The position numbers were made by a program, and so were the translations under genes. From contig DAOVXE010000046.1 of the NCBI GenBank assembly GCA_030636285.1, positions 1 to 6,474 of the forward strand: 6,474 nucleotides of DNA, given 5' to 3'. The notes under the pieces were generated by a model, which searched no databases, was not told the origin of the DNA, and was given only the letters and a program-made list of their open reading frames with translations. Each line of letters starts with the position of its first letter. The stretch's first letter is position 1. Source of the stretch: Candidatus Falkowiibacteriota bacterium (GTDB lineage: Bacteria; Patescibacteria; ABY1; BM507; UBA12075). Of the stretch, positions 1 through 5,755 are shown in pieces.

Positions 1-84
1 AAATATGAGCAATTAAAGGAAACTGAAAACGAGGAAAAAAAGGTATATCAGACGGCTTTGAAAGCATACGTTAAGACCTTATAA
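1..84 (+). CDS. C-terminal end of an unidentified plus-strand gene (partial)
   Basis: The first plus-strand frame is open from the window edge to a TAA stop and encodes 27 residues, KYEQLKETENEEKKVYQTAL followed by KAYVKTL. The other five frames are interrupted by stops here. The tail is rich in Lys and Glu and looks helical. A strong intrinsic terminator follows 29 bases after the stop, which supports this being a true gene end. It is the only gene running rightward and converges on the minus-strand cluster, so it probably belongs to a different transcription unit. The function cannot be judged from this fragment. Confidence 0.65.
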   Translation, partial: KYEQLKETENEEKKVYQTALKAYVKTL

Positions 85-106
85 ACGCTTAAACGCTTTA
101 CCGCTT
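83..106. repeat. Octamer-period degenerate repeat, copy 1
   Basis: Three consecutive 8-bp units are present: AAACGCTT, AAACGCTT and TACCGCTT. The first two are identical. They sit between the stop codon of the plus-strand gene and its terminator. Similar octamers occur at 4607-4654 and 6313-6344. Confidence 0.6.
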
Positions 107-113
107 AATGACT

Positions 114-145
114 AAACCCGCTAATACTATTTAGCGGGTTTTTTT
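114..145 (+). terminator. Intrinsic terminator between convergent genes
   Basis: A perfect 11-bp stem (AAACCCGCTAA at 114-124 pairing with TTAGCGGGTTT at 131-141) encloses a 6-base loop. On the plus strand it runs into seven consecutive T residues (139-145), the classical form of a Rho-independent terminator for the gene ending at 84. The TAG stop of the minus-strand gene at 127 lies in the loop, so the same hairpin also forms in the minus transcript. There the following sequence is only TTTAGTCATT, making it a weaker terminator in that direction. Confidence 0.85.
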
Positions 146-375
146 AATTCAGCCGCAATTATTGTTAATTCCCGGTTTGTTTTACTCAACTCGGAAATTA
201 CGGTTTCGTATCTTGCTTTAAATACGTCGTCAATGGTTATTTTTATTTTTTTCAATTCAATTAATGAAAATTCTAAACTCGTTTTATCTTGCTCTAATTC
301 AAGTATTTTTTTACGCAATTTTTCAATATTATTTTCTAATGCAATAACCTTTTTCATTAATTCCTTTTTTTTCAT
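127..375 (-). CDS. Small coiled-coil protein, last gene of the minus-strand cluster
   Basis: This 82-aa protein is rich in Lys, Glu, Leu and Ile. Residues 1-50 (MKKKELMKKVIALENNIEKL onward) show hydrophobic residues at heptad-like spacing and probably form a coiled coil. A second helical stretch covers about 52-78. There is no signal peptide, membrane segment or cysteine. The ATG overlaps the TGA of the upstream gene in an ATGA arrangement (372-375), suggesting translational coupling. The stop codon lies in the loop of the hairpin at 114-141, so this is the end of the transcription unit. I do not recognise the family. Small coiled-coil phage proteins can be structural, scaffolding or regulatory, and nothing here decides between these. 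Confidence 0.7.
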   Translation of the reverse strand: MKKKELMKKVIALENNIEKLRKKILELEQDKTSLEFSLIELKKIKITIDDVFKARYETVISELSKTNRELTIIAAELKKPAK

Positions 376-611
376 GATTCTACGATTTTGAGCGGTTTAT
401 AAGGAAATTCACAGTGCGAAAAATGCGCGCGTATTGACTCGGGAAAATAGGCGTCATTCATATCTTCTGGAATTGGAGCAAGTGTAAAAATACCCTCATA
501 AAAATCAATGGCGGTCAGCAAGCAAGAAACCCTTTTTATACTTTTAAAAGGGATATAATCAATTATCATACTTGACCGGTACATTCTTTTTTTAAAGCTG
601 TTTTCATCCAT
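372..611 (-). CDS. Hypothetical 79-aa protein
   Basis: A small unrecognised protein beginning MDENSFKKRMYRSSMIIDYI and ending PYKPLKIVES. It has a mixed composition, with hydrophobic strands (about YIPF, VSCLLTAIDFY and IFTLAPI) and an acidic/aromatic second half, consistent with a compact soluble domain. The start is uncertain. I chose the ATG at 609-611. The frame stays open upstream to a TTG at 648-650, with a GTG at 636-638, which would add NVIHIIES and similar residues; those look protein-like, so a 92-aa product is possible. It overlaps the following coiled-coil gene by 4 bases. A gap of about 115-155 bases separates it from the upstream gene, the largest gap in the cluster. Confidence 0.6.
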   Translation of the reverse strand: MDENSFKKRMYRSSMIIDYIPFKSIKRVSCLLTAIDFYEGIFTLAPIPEDMNDAYFPESIRAHFSHCEFPYKPLKIVES

Positions 612-664
612 GCTTTCAATAATATGTATTACATTCACATTACATCCCAACCAAAAATTTCAAA

Positions 665-772
665 ATGTTGCGCTTTCTCAAGGCTTACACAAATCAAATT
701 GTTTACGGTTTCATTTTACTCGCCGCAATTGTTTTCCTTTCCTATGTTTTACATTTGGTATTAACTTTATGA
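665..772 (+). CDS. Candidate 35-aa single-span membrane peptide on the opposite strand
   Basis: An ATG-to-TGA frame on the plus strand encodes MLRFLKAYTNQIVYGFILLA followed by AIVFLSYVLHLVLTL. Residues 1-11 carry Arg and Lys and residues 13-35 are almost wholly hydrophobic, the pattern of a single transmembrane helix with its basic end in the cytoplasm. The bases before the ATG are A-rich (AAAAATTTCAAA), like other starts in this window. It fills the gap between two minus-strand genes and overlaps the stop end of one by six bases. The minus strand of the gap has no useful frame. Short hydrophobic frames arise by chance in AT-rich DNA, so this stays a candidate. If real it could be a small toxin-like, holin-like or regulatory membrane peptide; none of these is shown. 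Confidence 0.35.
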   Translation: MLRFLKAYTNQIVYGFILLAAIVFLSYVLHLVLTL

Positions 773-946
773 GCCGGTCAATTCATCCGGGTCGAAACCG
801 GCGGCAATTTTAATTATTTCCTCAATTTCATCGCTTGGTAAATGGCGTAACCTTTCAAAATGCCAAGCGCTTGCAAGTCCGTAACGCTCGCGGGGGGTCG
901 CCCGTTTTGCCTCGGTTAATGTTTCCTTAAATGTTTTTGGTATCAT
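767..946 (-). CDS. Hypothetical 59-aa protein
   Basis: A short, charged, probably helical protein beginning MIPKTFKETLTEAKRATPRE and ending FDPDELTGS. It has no cysteines or membrane segments. The frame is open much further upstream (to 1111), but that extension lies under the well-supported cysteine-containing gene at 927-1148 and has shadow-like composition. I therefore chose the ATG at 944-946, which gives a 20-base overlap with that gene's end. The acidic C-terminal half (LPSDEIEEIIKIAAGFDPDE) looks like a small helical domain. I do not recognise the family. Confidence 0.6.
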   Translation of the reverse strand: MIPKTFKETLTEAKRATPRERYGLASAWHFERLRHLPSDEIEEIIKIAAGFDPDELTGS

Positions 947-1148
947 AACAACTTTTACAAAAGATGCGCGCGTAATGTGGTGGATTAGATACAACAACCC
1001 AACCGGCAATTTGTATGCCTTCTTTTGCGCGGGGGACTGTGGTATATAAATGTACCTCGTTATCGCGTAATGGCGTTTCCTCATTATCGAAAAGCTTGCC
1101 GCACGAATCACAATTTACCCGGTATAATTTAACGCGGCTAATTCCCAT
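927..1148 (-). CDS. Small protein with two CxxC pairs, probable zinc-binding
   Basis: A 73-aa protein with CDSC at residues 13-16 and CKSC at residues 64-67, near the two ends. This spacing is typical of a zinc ribbon or treble-clef knuckle pair in which four cysteines bind one metal ion. The middle (about 30-62) is predicted strand-rich, with EVHLYTTVP, IAGWVVVS and ARIFC. The ATG overlaps the upstream TAA by one base (TAATG), a coupling arrangement. Zinc binding follows from the motif. Whether it contacts DNA, RNA or protein is unknown. Confidence 0.75.
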   Translation of the reverse strand: MGISRVKLYRVNCDSCGKLFDNEETPLRDNEVHLYTTVPRAKEGIQIAGWVVVSNPPHYARIFCKSCYDTKNI

Positions 1149-1342
1149 TAATCAGCGCGGTTTATAATTGCGGTAAGCCTTTTTTTAATATCATTTTCGG
1201 TAACCCCGTACATGATTGACATTTTGCCCTCAAGCCCGATTTCACTAAGATCAAAAAGAATGGGTTTATCTTCCATAAGCCTTGAAATATTCTCATGGCT
1301 CAAGCCTAATACGTACAAATCGCCTATTTTAGCTTTTATCAT
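1148..1342 (-). CDS. Hypothetical 64-aa protein
   Basis: A small soluble protein starting MIKAKIGDLYVLGLSHENIS and ending KRLTAIINRAD. The stretch GDLYVLGLSHENISRLMEDKPILFDLSEIGL suggests alternating strands and helices in a compact fold. It has no cysteines or membrane segment. The ATG at 1340-1342 lies inside the end of the upstream gene (14-base overlap), and its stop shares a base with the next start. This tight packing is the main reason to believe it is translated. The family is not recognised. Confidence 0.65.
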   Translation of the reverse strand: MIKAKIGDLYVLGLSHENISRLMEDKPILFDLSEIGLEGKMSIMYGVTENDIKKRLTAIINRAD

Positions 1343-1523
1343 TTTTCATTTTATTTGAGGTTGTCCAAATCGGGTTTTTACATCTACAACGGGCATAATG
1401 TTTATCGCAAACTTTACACCAACGCATTATTAAATATGGCGAATCTCGCAACGATGCAAGACGCTCATCAATATCTTTACAAGTACATTCATATAAATCA
1501 TTTTGGCATCCTGTACAAAACAT
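1329..1523 (-). CDS. Cysteine-rich protein with a duplicated CxxC-x6-CxC module
   Basis: A 64-aa protein with eight cysteines in two identically spaced sets: C3, C6, C13, C15 and C36, C39, C46, C48. Each set reads CxxC-x6-CxC followed by Lys (CTGCQNDLYECTCK and CKVCDKHYARCRCK), so the protein looks like an internal duplication of a four-cysteine metal-binding module. Two zinc ions, or another metal, would be expected. I chose the ATG at 1521-1523, which sits one base beyond the upstream TGA (TGATATG). The frame also extends upstream to a TTG at 1568, but that part lies inside the preceding gene. Function is unknown; a nucleic-acid or protein contact role is possible. Confidence 0.7.
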   Translation of the reverse strand: MFCTGCQNDLYECTCKDIDERLASLRDSPYLIMRWCKVCDKHYARCRCKNPIWTTSNKMKNDKS

Positions 1524-1524
1524 A

Positions 1525-1860
1525 TCATAATTTAAAATCAAAAAATTTCCTTTTTGGCGCGCGGTCAATATAGCCTTGCATTAATTCGGCGGCGGCGGGG
1601 CTTAACCACAAATAAGGGCTTAACCGCTTGAAATTATTAAAATACTTTTTGGGTTCAAATATGACTCTTAAAGCCTCGGTTTCAATATTTGTGACTTCAT
1701 ATATTGTATCATATTTTAAGGCTATATCTTTTAAAAGTGCGAGGTGCGCAAAAAGGTACATTTCAAAATAAATAACAACCTCACGAAATCGAATTGTACG
1801 CAAGATCATTATCACCCAAAAAATAAGAATTAAGAAATTTAATAATTGGTTTAAGGTCAT
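1525..1860 (-). CDS. Hypothetical protein with an N-terminal membrane segment
   Basis: A 111-aa protein. Residues 6-20 (LLNFLILIFWVIMIL) are strongly hydrophobic and followed by TIRFR, fitting a signal anchor with the remainder in the cytoplasm. The rest is soluble-looking: a region with aromatic residues (REVVIYFEMYLFAHLALLKD), then strands, then a basic C-terminus (RAPKRKFFDFKL). There is no signal-peptidase cleavage motif that I can see. Its ATG overlaps the TGA of the upstream gene as ATGA (1857-1860). It is not recognised. Small membrane-anchored proteins in phage cassettes can serve in lysis, superinfection exclusion or host takeover, but no motif points to one of these. Confidence 0.65.
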   Translation of the reverse strand: MTLNQLLNFLILIFWVIMILRTIRFREVVIYFEMYLFAHLALLKDIALKYDTIYEVTNIETEALRVIFEPKKYFNNFKRLSPYLWLSPAAAELMQGYIDRAPKRKFFDFKL

Positions 1861-2219
1861 GCCTGATAACCTTTATCATTCATCATTTTTTTTATGCCGG
1901 TACTGACAATATCATTCATATCATCAAGGCAATTTTCTTTTGACGGGCAATTACCGCATTTATCCCGGTCGGGTTCAGTCATAGCATCGGTAATAAAAAG
2001 GTGCGCGGCTTTCATTATCATGCTCCGCGTTTCATTGCTTTGTTTCATGGCTTGATATAATAATTCAGCCAATTCAGACCCCCCGGTCATGCCGACCATG
2101 ACCCCGCGATTATGCAAACCCATAAAAAACATAGGGGCGTTATCCTTTATAACTTCTTTAATCATTTCATACAATTGACTTTTCAGTATGTCCTTAACCT
2201 GATTATTTTGTTCTTGCAT
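1857..2219 (-). CDS. Small protein related to its upstream neighbour, with a C-terminal cysteine cluster
   Basis: This 120-aa protein has three parts. There is an N-terminal helix (1-27). Residues 28-75, from APMFF to AAHLF, align without gaps to residues 22-69 of the 72-aa protein encoded just upstream (11 identities in 48, including APxFF, plus many conservative changes). The C-terminal part contains C88, C91 and C97 (CGNCPSKENC), which may bind metal with a fourth ligand elsewhere. The tail is helical and basic. The start is an ATG four bases after the neighbour's stop. The pair looks like an old tandem duplication, with the cysteine part present in only one copy. Function is unknown. Confidence 0.7.
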   Translation of the reverse strand: MQEQNNQVKDILKSQLYEMIKEVIKDNAPMFFMGLHNRGVMVGMTGGSELAELLYQAMKQSNETRSMIMKAAHLFITDAMTEPDRDKCGNCPSKENCLDDMNDIVSTGIKKMMNDKGYQA

Positions 2220-2223
2220 AATT

Positions 2224-2442
2224 CTAAACTTTATGATATGCTTTAAAAGCCTCGTTTACTAAATCCCGTATTTCATCGTTGCGGGTCATGGCGGTTGCAA
2301 GGTGCGTTTCAAACCGATCAATCATTGTACCGGCAATTATTATCTCATCGCCATTTTGCATAATAAAAAAATGCGGGGCGCGCAATGCAACGCAATCAGT
2401 AATGAGGCTGATTGTAACGCCGTTTTTTACGTCAATATCCAT
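2224..2442 (-). CDS. Small protein, paralogue of the next gene
   Basis: A 72-aa protein beginning MDIDVKNGVTISLITDCVAL. Residues 22-69 (APHFF ... AFKAY) share an ungapped alignment with residues 28-75 of the 120-aa protein encoded immediately downstream. The shared unit appears to be two or three strands (HFFIMQNGDEIIIAGT) followed by two helices (RFETHLATAM, EIRDLVNEAFKAY). It lacks the N-terminal helix and the cysteine cluster of its neighbour. It starts 35 bases after the large terminase stop, so it is the first gene of the small-gene run. No Shine-Dalgarno sequence is visible. Function is unknown. Confidence 0.7.
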   Translation of the reverse strand: MDIDVKNGVTISLITDCVALRAPHFFIMQNGDEIIIAGTMIDRFETHLATAMTRNDEIRDLVNEAFKAYHKV

Positions 2443-2477
2443 GATTTAAGGGATTGGTTAAGAAATAAATATACATT

Positions 2478-3881
2478 TTATTTTTGTATTCGGCGGGTAT
2501 CGCCCAAAACGCGAGCGTATTGCAGGGATTTTGATTGATATTTTTGGTATGATTTTTTGAACGCCTCACAAATAAAATATCTCAGGGCGTCGGTAATATG
2601 TCCGTTTGCCTCGTATGATATACCGGTAACCGAATCTTTTGTTTTTACTTTTAATATGCCGCCCTCGGGGTTTTCTTTTGTAAGTACGTAATCGTTTATA
2701 GACTCTTTGCAATGCTCGCCTATTGTGATTTTAAGCCCGTCAAATTCCATTTCAAAAATTGCGTTGACAAAGTTACCCGAAAGTGCAACCGCCGGGTTGA
2801 TCTTTGGTAACCTCATGCGGGTATGATACCCCCCGCCCTCAATTTCTCGTTGCAGTATGGTAAAAAAGTTTTGCCCGCGCTCTAATTTTGTATCTTCTTT
2901 GAGGCTTGTTCTGTCGCCATAAATAAAAATCATGTCGTTGTATTCCTTGTTATGCAACCAACGCAAGAGCATACCGGCAAGCTTTTTTACGGTATTGTTC
3001 GGGGGCTTACCAAGCAATTCGCCGACCTGATAAATTTCTTTATCTGAGATTTGCCAAAGCGAAAGGGTAATATATGGTTGTACGTTTTCATCAAGGCTGA
3101 TATGTAACGTTTTTGCCGGGTCGAAAGCGACCGGGGCAACATGGTTGTCAAGTTCAAAATCTTTTAAAAACTCGCCGCCGACCTTTAATTGTATATCCCA
3201 ATTTCCATTTACAAAAACCTCGTATTCATAACGGGGTAAATCTTTGAGGCTTTCGCGGTACTCAGCCGGGATATATGGATTATCGCGAATATTGGCGGGT
3301 ATAAAAATCATTTCTTTGGGTAACGTCCCGGCTTTATCGCGGTCGTAAAACCGTTCCTTAACCCAACCGCGCGAGGGGTTTGTTGTCGCGAGTATCAGCG
3401 GCGGGGGTTGCTTGCCGCCTTTGATGATATATGACCCGGCGCGCTCAATGGCTTTGAAGTATCCGGTTTCCTGTAATTCGTTGATTTCTTCAAGCAAAAA
3501 GCCCTTGACCTCAAGCCCGCGCCAACGGTTAAATTCTTTGTCCTTATCATAGTTTTCGCCGAAAAATATTATTTGCGAGCCGTTTTGAAAAGTGACCGTT
3601 TGCGTTTCGTGGTTATGGCTTTTGATAAAGTTTATGGGTTTGATTTTATCCCAACTCGGTAAGGTGTTTTTTTTAATGGTCTGCAAATCTTTGCGCACAA
3701 CCGCCCAACGTGAACCGGGATAAGCTATTGAAAGCAGAATAAGCCCCGCCAAGCCCGCAAAAGTTTTGCCCGACCGTATCGAGCCGCCATATAAAATTAA
3801 CCGGTAATGACCGCCAAAAACCGCCTCTAAAAATTGGAGTTGTTGCGCAAAGGGTTCAAATAATATATCTTCATCATACAT
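2478..3881 (-). CDS. terL: Phage terminase large subunit (ATPase and nuclease)
   Basis: The packaging motor: it uses ATP to drive DNA into the procapsid and cuts the concatemer. At 467 aa it has normal length. The ATPase domain shows Walker A GGSIRSGKT (32-40), Walker B GFLLEE (127-132, with E131/E132 as catalytic candidates) and the coupling motif ATTNP (165-169). The C-terminal RNase H-like nuclease domain carries candidate metal-binding acids D264 (ISLDEN), D323 (IYGDRTS) and D431 (GHITDALRYF). No break or frameshift is seen. The ATG lies within the end of the preceding 52-aa gene (8-base overlap), and the bases before it (ACGCCGCC) contain no Shine-Dalgarno sequence. It most resembles the PBSX-like terminase group. 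Unusually, no portal gene follows directly. Confidence 0.95.
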   Translation of the reverse strand: MYDEDILFEPFAQQLQFLEAVFGGHYRLILYGGSIRSGKTFAGLAGLILLSIAYPGSRWAVVRKDLQTIKKNTLPSWDKIKPINFIKSHNHETQTVTFQNGSQIIFFGENYDKDKEFNRWRGLEVKGFLLEEINELQETGYFKAIERAGSYIIKGGKQPPPLILATTNPSRGWVKERFYDRDKAGTLPKEMIFIPANIRDNPYIPAEYRESLKDLPRYEYEVFVNGNWDIQLKVGGEFLKDFELDNHVAPVAFDPAKTLHISLDENVQPYITLSLWQISDKEIYQVGELLGKPPNNTVKKLAGMLLRWLHNKEYNDMIFIYGDRTSLKEDTKLERGQNFFTILQREIEGGGYHTRMRLPKINPAVALSGNFVNAIFEMEFDGLKITIGEHCKESINDYVLTKENPEGGILKVKTKDSVTGISYEANGHITDALRYFICEAFKKSYQKYQSKSLQYARVLGDTRRIQK

Positions 3882-4032
3882 GGCGGCGTTTTAATCTGTA
3901 AATGACAAAATCATTAAGGTTATCCGCGGCTATGCCAATCCAAAAAGAGATAAAATAAAATACATTGTACAATAGCACAACCGGCAAAAAATGCCAATTG
4001 CGCCAATACAAATGAAGGGGGCGCATTTTCAT
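3874..4032 (-). CDS. 52-aa single-span membrane protein between terminase genes
   Basis: This short frame runs from an ATG at 4030-4032 to a TGA at 3874-3876. The product begins MKMRPLHLYWRNWHFLPVVL and ends with the basic tail YRLKRRHV. Residues 15-36 (FLPVVLLYNVFYFISFWIGI and onward) form one clear transmembrane helix, flanked by basic residues on both sides. It overlaps the upstream gene by 4 bases (ATGA) and the large terminase start by 8 bases, exactly filling the gap. That tight nesting argues for real translation and for coupling to the terminase. Met3 is an alternative start. Function is unknown; a holin-like, membrane-anchoring or exclusion role would be guesswork. Confidence 0.7.
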   Translation of the reverse strand: MKMRPLHLYWRNWHFLPVVLLYNVFYFISFWIGIAADNLNDFVIYRLKRRHV

Positions 4033-4226
4033 AATAGCTTTATTTCAAGCCGCTCAAAATGATCAAACCACTGTTTTAATAGTTGCTTTGCGTCAAATAC
4101 GTCGGTATCATCTGGCAAAAGCTTTGCAATGCCGTCAATCTTGGCAATTGTATTTACATTGTTGGCGGCAATATCTCTAATTGCAACCTGTATTTCGATT
4201 TTTTCGTTTACAGTTAAATTATCCAT
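4029..4226 (-). CDS. Hypothetical 65-aa protein between the terminase subunits
   Basis: A small, acidic, mostly helical protein beginning MDNLTVNEKIEIQVAIRDIA and ending WFDHFERLEIKLL. Two or three amphipathic helices are apparent (about 6-20, 24-36 and 44-62). It has no cysteines and no membrane segment. It starts 11 bases after the small terminase stop, and its TGA overlaps the next ATG. GGAAA close before the ATG could act as a weak ribosome binding site. Its place between the two terminase genes suggests a role in packaging or head assembly, but that is inference from position only. Confidence 0.65.
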   Translation of the reverse strand: MDNLTVNEKIEIQVAIRDIAANNVNTIAKIDGIAKLLPDDTDVFDAKQLLKQWFDHFERLEIKLL

Positions 4227-4237
4227 TTTCCGGGGTT

Positions 4238-4579
4238 TTAAAATTCAATTTTCGCATCGCCAATTTTAATAACTTGCTTTTTATCCGGGGTCTTATCAAT
4301 GGTTTCGATCCGCTCAGTATATCCGCGCGATTTGCCAAGGCGGGAAAGGGCGTATTTTATTGCCCATTCCTTACCGGAATTTATCGCGTTGTATAATTTA
4401 ACCTCGGCAAGATCAATAACCGTTTCGCGCGCCTGTAATTTTGTTTTTTGTAATTTTTTATTCCGTTGTATACGCCGGTGCAAAGCCGTTCGGCTTATAC
4501 CCAAATTTTGAGCGGCAACGGTAACGATACCGCGCGCCGTAATAAGTGCCTGTTCAACCTCTTTTATTGGTACTGCCAT
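4238..4579 (-). CDS. Probable phage terminase small subunit (DNA recognition)
   Basis: This 113-aa protein probably recognises the packaging site and hands DNA to the large subunit. The N-terminus holds a Fis-like helix-turn-helix at about 18-38 (IVTVAAQNLGISRTALHRRI), followed by a basic segment (QRNKKLQKTKLQAR). Residues 57-91 (LAEVKLYNAINSGKEWAIKY, then ALSRLGKSRGYTER) match the helical oligomerisation region seen in many small terminase or terminase-like helix-turn-helix phage proteins. The C-terminal tail (KKQVIKIGDAKIEF) may contact the large subunit. Position two genes upstream of the large terminase supports the call. A phage transcriptional regulator with the same fold is the main alternative. 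The start ATG has no Shine-Dalgarno sequence; a tandem GTTAACATT lies just upstream. Confidence 0.8.
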   Translation of the reverse strand: MAVPIKEVEQALITARGIVTVAAQNLGISRTALHRRIQRNKKLQKTKLQARETVIDLAEVKLYNAINSGKEWAIKYALSRLGKSRGYTERIETIDKTPDKKQVIKIGDAKIEF

Positions 4580-4587
4580 AAGAGTAA

Positions 4588-4605
4588 GTTAACATTGTTA
4601 ACATT
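4588..4605. repeat. Tandem GTTAACATT upstream of the small terminase gene
   Basis: GTTAACATT occurs twice in direct succession. Because GTTAAC is itself a palindrome, the first 15 bases also form a near-perfect inverted repeat. It covers the stop codon of the radical SAM gene and the 18-base space before the small terminase ATG. It could be a protein-binding site, but nothing beyond symmetry and place supports this. Confidence 0.4.
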
Positions 4606-5755
4606 TAGCGTTTTTCCGCTTACGCGTTTTGCCGCTTATGCGTTTTTCCGCAAATCGTATAAAATCCTTTGTGACCTTGGATTTGGTGAGCCGGTTGTAA
4701 TCTCTAATTTGGGTTGCGCGGTTAACAAAATCTTGCAAATTGGTACTAAACATATAATCCCAAAACTCGCCGCCTGATATTACGCCGGTTACCGCATACC
4801 CTAAAGCATCGGCGAAAAGGTCGCCAACGCCCCCCCATTTGCGCAAAAGTAAACCGGTTTCCAAATCTTTGAACCGCATAAGCTTTATTTCAAATCCGTA
4901 AGGGTGCGCGAGTACAATCTTAATCCGTTCAAATACGATTTCGGGCGCGTCGTCGGCATCGTAAAGCATTAAAAGCGATTTATATTTTGCCCCTATTTTA
5001 TTGAGGTGCAAAAAATCCATTGTAAAAATAATTGATTCCTTTACCCGGTCAGAGTCCCAAGCAAACCGCATAATTTGCCAAATGCCGGGATACTTCAAAA
5101 AGGCGGCTTGTATTTTTTTGTTTTTATGTAATATCTCGGCATCCATGCCCTGATTGAAATCAACCTTAATGCCATGACCGTTGCAAAATTCAAGTACGCT
5201 TTCAAAATGCGCTGAACCGGTCGCGAGTACGTTATTGTCAAAGCCGTAAAATATCTTTTTTGAGGTATCAATTTGATCTTGCCAATTACCAACTATATTT
5301 TGCCGCCCCTCTAATTTTGGGACAACGCACCAATCGCAAGTATTAGGACAACCGCGCGAGGTAAACCCATACGAGTAATCAAGCCCGGTAATATCAAAAT
5401 CAGGTTTTAAAGCCTCAAGCGCAAGGTCGCGCCCGCTGTATATTTTTACTTTATTTCCGGTAAGATGCTTTTGATACTTTTCTTTTATCAGCGTCGGGGC
5501 AATGCCGCCAATAATTATATCAGCCGCCGGGTATCGCTTGCGGTAAGTCAAAATCCAACGTACATCAATCAAATAATTAAACAAAAATATGAATGAGAAA
5601 TATATTATATCCGGGTCATGGCGGGGTAAGCGTCCCGCGCTGATTAGTTCAACGGAATCACCCGCGTTTTTATGCTTTGCGGAAAGGCGTAAAAGCGCGA
5701 GCGGGACAAAAGAGTAATAACGTTTTCGCGTGTTGTCAATCAGCGTAATATTCAT
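4598..5755 (-). CDS. Radical SAM enzyme with a B12-binding-like N-terminal region
   Basis: A 385-aa enzyme of the radical SAM superfamily. It carries the [4Fe-4S] motif CxxxCxxC at C136, C140 and C143 (TSRGCPNTCDWCVVPKLEG), which in the family binds the cluster that cleaves S-adenosylmethionine to a radical. Residues 1-120 look like a Rossmann-type B12-binding-like domain with IIIGGIAPT (80-88), but I see no DxHxxG cobalamin-ligand motif. Other core motifs are GFDNNVLA (171-178) and FNQGMDAE (200-207). The C-terminus is very basic (RISGKTRKRKNAKC) and is encoded by an octamer repeat. The ATG at 5753-5755 overlaps the ParB-like gene by 20 bases; a TTG at 5773 is an alternative start. The substrate is unknown. 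Modification of nucleic acid is one possibility suggested only by its neighbours. Confidence 0.85.
   Translation of the reverse strand: MNITLIDNTRKRYYSFVPLALLRLSAKHKNAGDSVELISAGRLPRHDPDIIYFSFIFLFNYLIDVRWILTYRKRYPAADIIIGGIAPTLIKEKYQKHLTGNKVKIYSGRDLALEALKPDFDITGLDYSYGFTSRGCPNTCDWCVVPKLEGRQNIVGNWQDQIDTSKKIFYGFDNNVLATGSAHFESVLEFCNGHGIKVDFNQGMDAEILHKNKKIQAAFLKYPGIWQIMRFAWDSDRVKESIIFTMDFLHLNKIGAKYKSLLMLYDADDAPEIVFERIKIVLAHPYGFEIKLMRFKDLETGLLLRKWGGVGDLFADALGYAVTGVISGGEFWDYMFSTNLQDFVNRATQIRDYNRLTKSKVTKDFIRFAEKRISGKTRKRKNAKC
4607..4654. repeat. Octamer-period repeat, copy 2: three 16-bp tandem units
   Basis: Three consecutive 16-bp units starting at 4608 read GCGTTTTTCCGCTTAC, GCGTTTTGCCGCTTAT and GCGTTTTTCCGCAAAT. 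Each is two related octamers. They encode the basic C-terminal tail of the radical SAM protein. Since 16 is not a multiple of 3, the repeat is a DNA-level pattern rather than a repeated peptide. Confidence 0.7.

Noticed and set aside
610..813. Plus-strand open frame of 67 codons
   Set aside because: It overlaps minus-strand genes at both ends and has no coherent composition; the overlapping 35-codon frame at 665-772 is the more protein-like one.
947..1111. Upstream extension of the 59-aa gene, which would make a 114-aa protein
   Set aside because: The extension lies in another frame under the CxxC-paired gene at 927-1148, which is better supported by its motifs and start/stop coupling; the ATG at 946 gives a normal short overlap.
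4466..4777. Plus-strand open frame of 103 codons
   Set aside because: It lies opposite the small terminase and radical SAM genes, both of which have clear motifs; its length reflects their base composition.
5095..5292. Second minus-strand frame inside the radical SAM gene
   Set aside because: It is fully contained in a gene with recognisable motifs and shows no independent signal.
5660..5705. Possible fourth octamer-repeat copy near the start of the radical SAM gene
   Set aside because: The CGC/AAAG-like period is weak, and the encoded peptide (RLSAKHKNAGD) fits normal family sequence, so coincidence is likely.
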